DNA of 64,000 bases from Psococerastis gibbosa. Lineage: Eukaryota > Arthropoda > Insecta > Psocodea > Psocidae. The notes under the pieces are model-generated. The model worked only from the letters and a program-made list of their open reading frames with translations. It did not search any database and had not been told where the DNA came from. Positions 12,873-24,177 of this stretch are shown here, one piece after another; position 1 is the stretch's first letter; each line of letters begins with the position of its first letter. A program made the translations under genes and the position numbers. The DNA lies in NCBI GenBank assembly GCA_963971405.1, contig OZ020487.1:32039371-32103370 (forward strand). The letters are read 5' to 3'.

Positions 12873-13193
12873 AGAACATGTAATCAGGGCAATTCAGTCA
12901 ATATCTTTTTATATGCTGGCTAAAACAGAAGTTCGGGAAAGACCAAAATATCTTGTGAGTTGGGTCGAGTTTTTCATTAATTGAGAGATATGAAAATGTT
13001 GTGCCTTAAAAAGATTGAATTGCTAATTAACTGGCAGTGGACATGTAGGCAGCTAACTCTGCCGACTTATACATTATACATTAATGCGAAATTACAAAAT
13101 AATAATATTGGATAAAGGCTTGAATGTTACGTATTAAATTTCACCAAAACTTGGCCCTGTGTATTAAAATAGTAGGCTTAATTAAATGCTATA

Positions 13194-13339
13194 TTAGGTG
13201 GGGTTTCCATTGACCTTGCATTGCAGAATGCACATACGTTGACGTGGTAGCTGACATCATTAATAAGTTTTTAATGTCTGCTACCACGTCGACGTCATGT
13301 ACATTCTGCAATGCGAGGTCAATGGATACCCCACCTTAA
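13194..13339. mobile_element. 146-bp near-perfect hairpin MITE
   Basis: Almost the whole element is one palindrome: TTAGGTGGGGTTTCCATTGA to TCAATGGATACCCCACCTTAA, meeting in the AT-rich centre near TAATAAGTTTTTAATG. It shares GACGTGGTAGC(A/T)GACAT with the copies at 46111, 45945 and 39900. Confidence 0.75.
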
Positions 13340-13509
13340 TATAAAGTATGTGCAACTAAAAGGCCTGTATTGTAAAAATTAAGCTAAATACAAATAGTTA
13401 ATTTATTTATAAAATAAGAGCGTATACTAACTCTACTTTCTTGTGTTAGGGATGTTTATTATGGCACAGATCTAGGGTCATCTGATTCCGAGCAATTACT
13501 CCATTTAGG

Positions 13510-13695
13510 AATAAATAAATAAATAATGACTTTTTGTTATATTTCTAAGCCAACCTAGCGAAGTTAAGCTATCTTGCACTCAACTAAGGAGGCCAAGGAC
13601 TGCCTGCTTTTCATGCCCTCCGAAGCATGACCAGAGCACGTAGCAAGTGTGGGACTCGAACCAACAACCTTTCGGGCTACACTACTCTACTACCG
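13510..13695 (-). repeat. tRNA-derived SINE (family 1), copy
   Basis: On the minus strand, a B box GGTTCGAGTCCC and the remains of an A box (GTAGAGTAGTG) lead a body that ends AGCCAACCTAGC-type sequence and an (ATTT)n tail. Confidence 0.7.
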
Positions 13696-14547
13696 GAATG
13701 AAGTGCAGAATTGCAAGGAGGGATTTGTAGCGTGAGCCAAGTCGGAATAAAAGATTTGATTTTACCTTACCCATTGATCGAAAAGCTTTTATTGGGGAAC
13801 AGGGTAAGATTGGATCTGACATCATTTATTTATACGATCGTTAAGAAGACTGGGTCTGTGAGGCATTCACTACGGATGTAAGCTTTACTTATTAGCCATA
13901 CGACGAATTAATAGAAGAAGCCTTCGTGCACAGCGAGTGCCTCCCCCTTTTACACAATCTTGGAACATTGGAGCAATATTCGATCCAATAAATATGAGTC
14001 TGAGAAAAATTGGAAAGTGTAATGCCTAAATTCAGATTTAACTCATATGCATCAACTTAAACATTTCAAATATTCCTTCGATTGAATACATATTGAATCG
14101 AATAAATATACCACCCAACCACGGTAAGATGGCACTTGGAACAAAATCGAATAAACTCGGATTTCCACTGAGGCAATTTTTCGAATAAACAAAGTGTTCC
14201 AAGTGCCATCCTATCGGTCGGGTAGTAGAACATGTAATCAGGGCAATTCAGTCAATATCTTTTTATATGCTGGCTAAAACAGAAGTTCGGGAAAGACCAA
14301 AATATCTTGTGAGTTGGGTCGAGTTTTTCATTAATTGAGAGATATGAAAATGTTGTGCCTTAAAAAGATTGAATTGCTAATTAACTGGCAGTGGACATGT
14401 AGGCAGCTAACTCTGCCGACTTATACATTATACATTAATGCGAAATTACAAAATAATAATATTGGATAAAGGCTTGAATGTTACGTATTAAATTTCACCA
14501 AAACTTGGCCCTGTGTATTAAAATAGTAGGCTTAATTAAATGCTATA

Positions 14548-14693
14548 TTAGGTGGGGTTTCCATTGACCTTGCATTGCAGAATGCACATACGTTGACGTG
14601 GTAGCTGACATCATTAATAAGTTTTTAATGTCTGCTACCACGTCGACGTCATGTACATTCTGCAATGCGAGGTCAATGGATACCCCACCTTAA
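14548..14693. mobile_element. Hairpin MITE, duplicate of 13194-13339
   Basis: Carried along by the tandem duplication, not an independent insertion. Confidence 0.75.
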
Positions 14694-14863
14694 TATAAAG
14701 TATGTGCAACTAAAAGGCCTGTATTGTAAAAATTAAGCTAAATACAAATAGTTAATTTATTTATAAAATAAGAGCGTATACTAACTCTACTTTCTTGTGT
14801 TAGGGATGTTTATTATGGCACAGATCTAGGGTCATCTGATTCCGAGCAATTACTCCATTTAGG

Positions 14864-15049
14864 AATAAATAAATAAATAATGACTTTTTGTTATATTTCT
14901 AAGCCAACCTAGCGAAGTTAAGCTATCTTGCACTCAACTAAGGAGGCCAAGGACTGCCTGCTTTTCATGCCCTCCGAAGCATGACCAGAGCACGTAGCAA
15001 GTGTGGGACTCGAACCAACAACCTTTCGGGCTACACTACTCTACTACCG
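14864..15049 (-). repeat. tRNA-derived SINE, duplicate of 13510-13695
   Basis: Same sequence, carried by the tandem duplication. Confidence 0.7.
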
Positions 15050-15299
15050 GAATGAAGTGCAGAATTGCAAGGAGGGATTTGTAGCGTGAGCCAAGTCGGA
15101 ATAAAAGATTTGATTTTACCTTACCCATTGATCGAAAAGCTTTTATTGGGGAACAGGGTAAGATTGGATCTGACATCATTTATTTATACGATCGTTAAGA
15201 AGACTGGGTCTGTGAGGCATTCACTACGGATGTAAGCTTTACTTATTAGCCATACGACGAATTAATAGAAGAAGCCTTCGTGCACAGCGAGTGCCTCCC

Positions 15300-16980
15300 A
15301 CTTCCAATCTTTTTAATGATACTTTAAAGCAAATGACGTCACGTCCAGTCTTACCCTGTTCCACTGTAGTCTGTAGGTATGTTGTTTATAATCAATTAGG
15401 CAACAAGAGGAAAAAATATTTTGTGTTTTTTATAATGTTTTATAAATTTATACAATTTGGCAAGGTAATAGATTCCAAACTACTCGGTAATCAAAGGAAA
15501 TTACTCAATTCTCGAATCGACTCAAATGGCATCGCTAAATCCGGGCTTCTATATTTTTCGTTCCATCTGTTGCAAGCACATAATTTCAGAGACCGATAAA
15601 AATAACACCGGTACAGTCAAATAAGATAGACTCGTATGGTAAAAAATATTCGAGACTTGCATCAATAAAACATAGTAAAAAAAAGCTTTTAAAATCAAAT
15701 CAAACATTATCTGATGTCTAAACAAAGACTTTATGCCTCCTATTTAACGCATCGGAAGTTTCATCCCCCCGGATTAAGGATGTAAATTGGATTCAGCTAA
15801 AGTCATTATTTATTTATTTACCTTAGAGTGGTATTTTGCAGCAATATTTGAAGACACAAAAAAATAGGGGCTTGAATGTTGGGCTATGTTTTTGACAGAA
15901 ATGAAAAGAAACTTATGATGGTTAGCTCAAAAGTTTTGGTGATAATGAAATATGTCGTTTACTTCTTCAATCCATTTTAAGTAGGCTATAAGAGTATAGA
16001 ATTAACGTTTCCACACGTCCTGAGTACCGCTAAATTATGTAACTTTATTCGATGTATCTTAACTTGAACGGCGCAACATACGAAAAGCTTGTTGAAAAAA
16101 TTAGCTTACCGTATGTAGAATACCCATATGGAATACTTACTATACAACTGGTACCTTTTCGAGAAAATGTTGGATTCACAATACAGCCCGCGGTCTTTTT
16201 CCATAGTCGCATTTTTGGGAGAGCTGCTGACTATTGTCTTCGATTCCCCTTTTCAAATTATTAATATAATAATGTACAGCAGTTGCCATTTAGCTTGTAT
16301 ATTTCATTTTGAATTTCTTCCACTGTAAAAGAAAGACATAAATGCAAGACGTTTTAAATTTTGATCCAAACGCATGCTTAACCTGTAGCCTACCGTTAAA
16401 CTTAGTAGGTATAATGAATATTTTTTTTAAATTTCAAAACTAACTTGTTACCGGTATCAGTTTTGTTGCAAAATATTTTACCTACTTATAAAATACTGTT
16501 CAAAAATATAGTACAGTAGGTAGATACTTTGTAGCCTAGTTATTGCTGACTTCATTGAATATGTATACATTTCGAATTACTTTCAAAGTGAATGAAATAT
16601 ATAACCCAAAAGGTTTCAAATTTTGATCTTGCATACAGTATTATGTATAGTAGTAGTAGTAGTAGTAGTAGTATTGTTATTATTATTTGAAGGACTTTTT
16701 ATTAACGTATAGGCTACATATGTAAATAGCGTATAGTGGCCCGTTACATTAAACTTTGCCCTACCCAACAACTCCATGGATTTTTGCGATTATTGCTATT
16801 GTGTCCGCAAGATACGCAAGCCGCCAGAAGTTGAGACAAGCTTACCAATGAAACAATGTAACAGGTGTAAGCGTGACTTAGGCAAGTTCGGTACCTATAG
16901 TAGAACTACGCTAAGTTGAGCCATACGCACAGCGAAAAAATCACGGTTAATTGACAGAGACATACTGTAGAAGTGTTTTC
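15300..16980. other. AT-rich DNA, no gene seen
   Basis: Contains only short spurious frames and a (TAG)n microsatellite at about 16648-16672. Confidence 0.5.
16648..16672. repeat. (TAG)n microsatellite
   Basis: Eight or so TAG units. Confidence 0.85.
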
Positions 16981-16986
16981 GGAACG

Positions 16987-17217
16987 CAGTGGCGGCACTA
17001 GAAATTTTAAGGGGGGGGGGGGCACGGAAGGGCATGACTTCTATCTGAGGGGGCCAATGTAAAAACAAAACACTTTTCATTGGGAGTAGGTATACCGTTC
17101 AATAATTCTGCAATTTAACAAGATGTAAAATATCTCAAAACTGGGGGGGCCCCGGAGGGGCCGGAGAAACTTTTGGGGGGCCAGGCCCCCTCGGGCATTC
17201 CCGTAGCGCCGCCACTG
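16987..17217. mobile_element. hAT-type MITE with CAGTGGCGG ends
   Basis: Starts CAGTGGCGGC and ends GCCGCCACTG. The flanking octamers TCGGAACG and CGGGAACG match at six of eight bases, which fits a decayed hAT duplication. The interior is rich in G runs. Confidence 0.65.
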
Positions 17218-17620
17218 CGGGAACGACGGCCATCTTACAAATGATATATACGATACGGTACAAATTTTTGTATGTATCATTTGTAAGATGACTGTTGATC
17301 GCGAAGCATTTGCACAATATTGTAAGTCATCTTACCGTGATTTTTCTGTGAACGTAGGTTTACAACAGTAACTAGATCTGAACGGTATGGCCCCCTATTC
17401 TGGCGGTGGTGGCACTGTGACTCCAACATTTTCAGTAAACAGTATATTTTGGTAAGATTATTTTATTTTTAGCTCTATAAGTTGTAGTTTTAGAATTTAA
17501 GACAATATTTAGAAACTTGCAATCTGTGATGCTGGTCATTATAACATGGTTACATACATAGTTTAAATTTATTTTACTCCACACTCTAATTTATTTTAAT
17601 ACAGTAGATATAAGAAAACT

Positions 17621-17690
17621 GGGCTTGGCAGGATTCGAACCCACGATCTACGCCTAACCAAGGCGTCTCTTAACCACTGGACGCCAAGTT
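17621..17690 (-). tRNA. tRNA-like sequence, probably a pseudogene or SINE head
   Basis: The minus strand shows A-box-like CCAGTGGTTAAGAG, an anticodon arm ACGCC-TTGGTTA-GGCGT (anticodon would be GGT, Thr) and a T arm GTGGG-TTCGAAT-CCTGC. The acceptor stem pairs at about five positions only. A GGT anticodon is not normally used in animal nuclear genomes, so a functional gene is doubtful. Confidence 0.4.
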
Positions 17691-17917
17691 TTTTCTATAT
17701 CCTCTAATTTCGGTTATAACGAGGAGGTTACCTCTTCAACCAAAGTTAATTTAATGTCAGTGTTATATATACCATATAATACTACAATATAACTAATTTA
17801 TTCTACCTGAGATCATGTTTTATGTGAATATTTATAAAGGGATAGTGAGTGAGCACGTATTACGATTTAAGGCCCAATACACACAGACGATTATGCCAGT
17901 AACGATTTGTTGACGTC

Positions 17918-18201
17918 CAAAGCCGTGCCCAGGTTTTGATTTCGGGGGGGGGGGGGGGTGCAAAAAAATATTTACGTCATTTATTATAGGGCCATGACAC
18001 AAGTCCCCTTCACAGGGTGCACTTAGTGTGGCCCTTGGATATTTATTAATTGTATTGCGTTTTTTGATTAATAAATACTTTACTTCTTACTTTACTTTAT
18101 TAATGAATTAATGGATAAATTCTTCAAACGTACATTTTACATACAAAAATTTATTTCGTGGGGTCCGGACCCCATGGACTACCACCCTGGGCACGGCCAT
18201 G
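17918..18201. mobile_element. hAT-type MITE 'GGCCGTGC', copy 2, with an internal insertion
   Basis: Starts CAAAGCCGTGCCCAGG and ends CCTGGGCACGGCCATG. It is about 100 bp longer than its relatives because of extra DNA at about 17990-18100, flanked by TTTATTA on both sides. The outer octamers do not match. Confidence 0.65.
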
Positions 18202-18603
18202 CCAACTTCTTTTACGTTGTAGCCACTAGCAGAAGGTGTCTTATCGTTTTCCTGAAGATCTCACCAGCTGGCGTGAAGCTGACCGCGCAAAATCCGAACA
18301 CAAAACCTTCTTCAAAGTGCCTTCATTTATTAACTTTTCTTTGCATCAACTGGCTCTGCCCGGAAACAAGGTCGTAGGTAGATATTTTTTCAGGGGGGGG
18401 GGGGTCCGTCTGACGTCACCACGTTACCAACCTCAATAAATTTAAGACTCCATTCCATCTATTGTACTCAGAAAACATTTGGGACACATTTTAGTGCCGG
18501 TCTGTGCAAACAGTAGCAGAATTTTACAACTTCTATGCGTATAAAGGATTTGTTTTAAGAACAATTTATTAATTAAATCAGAGGCATTTACATTAAATAC
18601 GTA

Positions 18604-18606
<3 letters not shown>

Positions 18607-18638
<32 letters not shown>
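18607..18638 (-). other. LINE poly(A) tail
   Basis: A run of 32 T on the + strand ends the element and directly abuts the target duplication. Confidence 0.9.
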
Positions 18639-18641
<3 letters not shown>

Positions 18642-18712
18642 TTCGTGGGGCCTACTCGTTTGAGTTCCTATAAGCGTCGACCTAGAAGGTCTTTTGCTTC
18701 CACGTTTGCCGT

Positions 18713-21700
18713 CTACGCCCATCTTATAACACCAGTCTTTTTGATAAATTCTAGTGTTTTTGTGATGGGATTAGATCGGATGGTTTCCTCTTCAGACCTA
18801 GGGTGGCCAAGAGTTTGGTATCGAGTTTTTCCCAGCGCTTCACATTCAAAGAGAATGTGTTCAGCTGTTTCTTCTTCAACTTCACACAGTCTGCATCTAC
18901 TGTCGTTTTTCACGCCAACCCTATGCATGTGTTTGTTGAAGTGGCCGTGGCCCGTAAGCGTGCCAACCACCCTTCTAGCTTGCTCTCTACTTAAAGAGAG
19001 AAGCTGATCGGTGAGCTTTTTACTAGGACCCGGAATAACCTTCTTAGCAAATCTGCTTTCCGGGACTTTCTTCCATTCCTCTGCAGTTTTTCTCTGCACC
19101 CATTTTTGTACAGAAGTACGGGCCTGGCAATAAGCCATCCCATACTTAGGTTCTGCACCAATGAATGGCGTTTCTGCACCTTTTCGAGCCAGCTCGTCGG
19201 CTCTTTCATTCCCATCAAAGTTCGAGTGAGCCGGGACCCAAATCAGCGAGACTGAGTTTTCCCGACACACCTTTATTAGGAGGTTGATGCAGTGCCACAC
19301 CATTTTTGATGTGATCTTTATAGCCTCTACAGCCTTAATCGCTGCCTGCGAGTCTGTATAGATAATAATGGTTTTGCCCTTGCTTTCCATTTCCATACAC
19401 TCCTCTAGGCATTTTATAATGGCCCCTACCTCAGCCTGAAAGACTGTAGCATATTTGCCGAGGCTTAGGACTATGGATTTGTCTACAGCTTCCCCATAGA
19501 CTCCTCCTCCAGCCCCATTTTCCATTTTCGACCCATCTGTATACCAGACTAGGTCATTGTCCCCTGTTTGATGTTCTTCAGCATTCCATTCTTTTCTAGC
19601 TGGAATTCTAGTGTTAAATGGTTTGCTGAATGAGAGCAGGGGTGTCATTCGGTCTGACGGCATTAAAAGCGTGTCTTCCGATATGCTTTTAGTAATATTG
19701 GAGTGGCCTGACCTTTTGCTTCTCCAGCAGCCTTCCAGCTCCAATCTATAGGCGCCCATCCTGGCCTGTGCTTCAATGAAGACTCCCAGGGTTGGCAGGT
19801 TCAATAAAGTATTCAGGACATCCCCTGGTGAAGTTGTCATTGCTCCTGTGATACAGAGGCAGGCCAGCCTCTGGAGCCCATTCAACTTGGTTGTCACTGT
19901 GACCTGTGTAGTCTTGGTCCACCAAACTACACTTCCATAGGTAATCACCGGCCTAATGACCATTGTGTAAATCCACATTGCCATTTTGGGCCTGATTCCC
20001 CACGTTGTGCCTATTGCCCGTCTGCAAACATAAATTAATTGTTTAGCTCGGTTAATAGTTTTTGTAATATGGGGATTCCAGGTAAGTCCTTTGTCTAGGT
20101 TAACCCCTAGATACTTAACCTCCGTCCCCAGTTTTACAACTTGATTGAAAAGCTTAGGCAGCTTTCCCCCATCAAGATTCTTCTTTCGAGTAAATGGTAC
20201 CATCGAGATTTTGGATGGGTTGATGCTCAGATTTTCAGCCTTGCACCATTTTTCTACTTCAGAAAAAGCCATTTGCATTAGCTCGGTTATGACCGTCATG
20301 GACTTACCCCTAATCACAATGGCCAAATCATCTGCATATCCTTGTGCGTACACTCCCACCTCATTGAGTCTGGTGATGATTTTGTCCACCACAAGGTTCC
20401 ACAACAGGGGCGAGATAACCCCCCCCCCCCTGTGCCGTACCCCTGGTGGCCCTTACCATCACCTTCTCATCAGATAGGGATGCTAGAATCTTCCTATTGC
20501 TAAGCATGGATCTGATCCATCTACACACAGTTGCATTTACGCCAACTCTCTCCAACGCCCTTACCATGGAGTCATGTCCCGCGTTGGAGAAAGCCGCCTC
20601 AATGTCCAAAAACGCTGCCAGTGCAATCTCCCCATTGTCCAGGCTTTCCTCCAGTCTGCTCACCAGTTGATGCAATGCAGTCTCAGAGGATCTGCCAGGG
20701 CGGTACGCATACTGAGAACTATGCAAACCAGCGTTAGTGCGTATTTTTTCCCGGATATGTTTATCCAGGATTTTCTCTAGAGCTTTTAATAGAAAAGAAC
20801 TGAGACATATCGGCCTGTATGACCTGGCCTGGGCGTAGTTCGCCTTTCCAGGTTTAGGTATAAATACTACCTTAGCCATTGCCCACGACTTAGGAACATG
20901 TCCAAGCGCTACACTGGCCTGATAGATGGTTGTCAATGCCGGGGTGAGGATCTCTTTCCCCTCCTGAAGAAGGAGGGGAAAAATCCCATCCGGACCTGGA
21001 GCCTTGCATGGCTCAAAAGTGCTGATGGACCAGCCCACCTGTCCCGGTTTTATCAGCCTTTTGGCACAGTTCCAATCAGCCCTTCGGGCTTTATTGTCTT
21101 CTGATGTGCTGCTGTTGTCGCATTTCACCGAACCGGGGAAGTGACACCCTAAAAGTTTTTCCAGTGTCTCCTCCCCTGTCCGAGTAAACTTGCCATCAGA
21201 ATTTTCCAGAATTCCCACGGGGTTAGTGTGGGTGGATTTCAGTATTTTATGGAGTCTAGCTGTTTCTGCTGTATTTTCAACTTTTTCGCAGAAGCTTCTC
21301 CATGTTTTCCGTTTTGCTTTCCGAATAGCTTTGTTGTACTCTGTGAGTCTGCTATGATAAGCTTCCCACTTACCAACTTTTGCTGAGGTCTTGAATAACT
21401 TACGTACCTCAGTCTTCATTTTTGCTAATTCGTTATTCCACCACTTCGTACTTTTTTTGATGTTTTTTTCGATTACGGGGCAGTTTCTGTTGTACGAGGA
21501 TAAGATGGTCTGCTCGATGAGCTCCACCGCCTCGTCCAATTCATCTGTACCCCTCGTTTGACAGTTAATATCTCTCACTGCATTTCTCAGATCTTCCCGG
21601 TATCCTGACCAGTCGGTTTTCCTGGGATTTCTGAATACTTGCCTTTCAATGTCAGGTTCCTCAAGGTTAAAGGCTATGTGCTGATGGTCTGCCAGTGATG

Positions 21701-22340
21701 GCTCCAGCAGCACTTGCCACCCTGAGATGTACCTAGAAGTGTGTTGTGTACACACAGTGATATCCAACACTTCCCTTCTAGTCTTTGTTATAAATGTAGG
21801 CCTATTCCCCTTATTTAAAATATTGAGATCAGCCTGCAGTATATGGTCAAATAGGGACTCACCTCTGTCATTGCAGTTTGTGCTCCCCCATATTGTGTGA
21901 TGTGCATTGGCGTCTGTACCCAAGATCAGGTGTTCACCATTCTTGTTAACTTCACCAATGAGTTTTTCCACTTCTTCCGTTGGAGGTAGAGTGGGCGAAT
22001 CATATGGAAGATACGCAGATGCCAAGAGTATTTCTTTTGGACCACCCTGTATCTTTACTACGAGTCTGACACAAATAAGGTCCCTCGAGCAAAATTCCTG
22101 CAACAAGAGAAAGTTTAGTTTCTTGCTTACAATAATGCCCGCTCTGGGCCTTTTATTTGTAGTGTCATATAACAACTTACCATTGGATTCAACCAGTCCG
22201 GACACCTTCCCCTGTACCACCCAGGGTTCTTGAATAAGGGCTACGTCGTATTGACCTGCCCTTAGCATCCTGGCTAGGTTCGCCGAGGCGGTTTTCTTAT
22301 GCTGGAGATTGGCTTGGATGATCTTAATCTTTCCTTCCAT
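18713..22340 (-). pseudogene. LINE ORF2: endonuclease, reverse transcriptase, RNase H (one frameshift)
   Basis: I place the start at the ATG of MEGKIKIIQANLQ (22338-22340); the longer frame upstream begins at a TTG. The endonuclease shows QANLQ, IQEPW, TDANAHH and SLADHQH, the usual Asn, Glu, Asp and His positions. RT shows IPKPGK, YRPICLSS and YADDLAIV. RNase H shows WYTDGSK, AEVGAI, YTDSQAA and ERADELA. A CxxC-x7-HxxxxC cluster follows (CRLCEVEEETAEHILFEC). The frame changes at 20419-20430, where 12 G (minus strand) encode the conserved QGG(V)ISP region; the frame upstream runs to 20361 and the frame downstream from about 20404. The remaining 3.6 kb is open. Confidence 0.88.
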
Positions 22341-23478
22341 CTCCAGGCTGCTTCTTATCGACGACCCTGAAACAAATGACTCCAAGGCCCAAACTTAAGC
22401 GCAAGTTATGCCCCCTGAGCTCATTCATCTCAGTCTCACTGAGGGAAAGCACCACCGTCGCAGTCTTCCCGTCGTCTTCAAGCTGATGATTTACTACCCG
22501 CCATTCCTTGCATTGGACCTTCGGGTTGTGAGCATGCAGCTGTTTAAGCACATCTACCATACGCATCTTGCTATAAGGCATTGCTAGCCTGGTGATGGCT
22601 CTTGTCCTATTAAGGACTTTGTTCGCTTCTCCCACTTGTAGGGAGTTGCCATTCCAGGGGCTGGATTCGGAAACCACCTGCTCAAGCCAAGCTTTGGTTT
22701 CCTTATTCGCACAGTATAGAACCAGCGCCCCCCCGTCAACTCGGTACTGCTCACTGAAGCACGGCATTAAGCCATTGCTCATTAGCTGCAGTTTTGCTGT
22801 CAGCAACATTATGAGTTCCTCGCTCTCGTCTCCTGTCAGACGTCTGTCGGGGAGCTCAGCAAATGTTACTGCCATTTTAACAGTCGTGAGCTTCTCCGAG
22901 AATAGCCCTCCGACCTTACTAAGTCCTGGGTTTCCCGGTCTCACGTCATCTATGTTTTTCCGCCTCTTCACCTGTGCCTTGGTTCCGGAACTTGGCGTAC
23001 TGCCTTCCGACCTTTGCCTTTTCAGAGGCGTTTCCATAGGCTCTGCTTTCGCTGTAGGTCCCGCCACCGAAGTGGCTACCTTTTCAGCTCCAGCTGCCTT
23101 TTTTGGTTTCCCGGAAGTCCAGGTCCCTGCTGCAATTTTGGCTTGTTTTCTTCTCTCGAAATTAGCCTTATGCCACGCAGAGTCTCTCCTGGGCTTCCCT
23201 TTTAGTTGGAGTCCAGAGGCGGCCTTACTCAGGTCCTCTTCTATCTCCTTGTTCCCCTCCAGGGTAGTTCCTCCCTCCGCCATGTCGGCCTGGGTGGAAA
23301 TACCGGCCTGCTCTGTCAGAGCTTCCGGTGCCCCCTCCGTCAGCATGACCTGGGGAAAAGAATAAGACAAAGAAGACGAGGCCTGCTCCAGAGAAGCTTC
23401 CACGTCTTCCACTCTATTTGAAGGGCCCTGCTCCATAGGAGCATCCCTGAAACATATAGGTTCTTTTGTTTGATCCAT
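22324..23478 (-). CDS. LINE ORF1 (DUF4780-like)
   Basis: A 384-residue ORF from ATG (MDQTKEPICFRDAPMEQ) to TAA at 22324-22326. The N-terminal half is acidic, then basic and Lys/Arg/Ala-rich (about 100-190), suggesting nucleic-acid binding. The C-terminal ~170 residues resemble the DUF4780 domain known from ORF1-like proteins of arthropod LINEs (KEWRVVNHQ, then a TVVLSLSE strand and LGLGVICFRVVD). I see no CCHC zinc knuckle, unlike many Jockey-group ORF1 proteins. It presumably binds the element's RNA (family knowledge). The stop overlaps the ORF2 start by 17 nt. Confidence 0.8.
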   Translation of the reverse strand: MDQTKEPICFRDAPMEQGPSNRVEDVEASLEQASSSLSYSFPQVMLTEGAPEALTEQAGISTQADMAEGGTTLEGNKEIEEDLSKAASGLQLKGKPRRDSAWHKANFERRKQAKIAAGTWTSGKPKKAAGAEKVATSVAGPTAKAEPMETPLKRQRSEGSTPSSGTKAQVKRRKNIDDVRPGNPGLSKVGGLFSEKLTTVKMAVTFAELPDRRLTGDESEELIMLLTAKLQLMSNGLMPCFSEQYRVDGGALVLYCANKETKAWLEQVVSESSPWNGNSLQVGEANKVLNRTRAITRLAMPYSKMRMVDVLKQLHAHNPKVQCKEWRVVNHQLEDDGKTATVVLSLSETEMNELRGHNLRLSLGLGVICFRVVDKKQPGDGRKD

Positions 23479-24177
23479 ATTTCATGTAGTTGAGGGTTTT
23501 TGCCCCTTCTAGGGTCTCGTTCCGCGTTCTCACCAGCCTTGATGAGGCATAAAGCCAGACACTTGTCTTCCCGCATCCCGAGCACTCCGTAGCCCGGCTG
23601 CTGCTCCTCAGCCGTCCATCCAGTGGACCTTCCCAGAATCGAATCAATTCTGGGTTATTCCACCTTCTGTAGACCTACTCGCAGCAGCCGAACTTGCCAC
23701 TCCACCCCCCAGCAGAACTAGGGGATGAAGACCCCTAGTTTGAGTCGGCCACTTTCAAACCGCGGTTCACCTCGGACTCCGACATGCAAAGAGATGTGTT
23801 GGTTCCAACCTCCCGCAGGTAGGCCTTCACCTCAATCACCAGCCTTGTCTTCCTCCTCAGTCCCCGTTTCACCTACGCGGGGCAGACGTAGGCGTTGCAT
23901 CTCGTTAGTCACCTGGACAAGCGACTGCCTCCTAATGAAGTCAGCCCCTCATACAGGCTAAGCCCCCATACCACGGCAAGGTCTCAGTCTCAGCCTGCAT
24001 CACGCCCCAACCACTACCAAGCAAAAGCAAAGCCATCACATGCAAGCAGCTGAAACGTAAGACAAACATAAGCTTCAAGGATGCAAATAATGAGGGCACG
24101 TAATATTTACTTTTTGTCGTATTACTAAGCCAACCTAGCGGAGTTAGGGCTATAAAGTCCTCTCTTAAGCTGGCCAC

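Larger units (their letters stand above)
12590..15297. repeat. 1354-bp perfect tandem duplication
   Basis: The unit 12590-13943 is repeated directly at 13944-15297 with an offset of 1354. I saw no difference on reading. Each unit contains a small MITE, a hairpin MITE and a tRNA-SINE. The junction has CCTCCC microhomology. It is a recent duplication or an assembly artefact. Confidence 0.85.
18610..24097 (-). mobile_element. Near full-length non-LTR retrotransposon (LINE, R1/LOA/I-like group)
   Basis: A minus-strand LINE with all expected parts: 5' leader (about 23479-24097), ORF1 (22324-23478), ORF2 (18713-22340), a 74-bp 3' UTR and a poly(A) tail seen as about 30 T at 18607-18638. The 11-bp duplication ACGTAATATTT flanks it at 18599-18609 and 24098-24108. 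ORF2 has an apurinic-type endonuclease, RT, RNase H and a C-terminal Cys/His cluster. RNase H places it with the R1, LOA and I type clades rather than with CR1 or RTE; the exact clade is not settled by eye. The only break I see is in a G homopolymer inside the RT. Target-site duplication plus length suggest a young insertion. It landed at the tail edge of a tRNA-SINE. Confidence 0.92.

Noticed and set aside
18645-19007. Plus-strand frames opposite the LINE (also 20145-23421)
   Set aside because: They are antisense shadows of ORF1 and ORF2.
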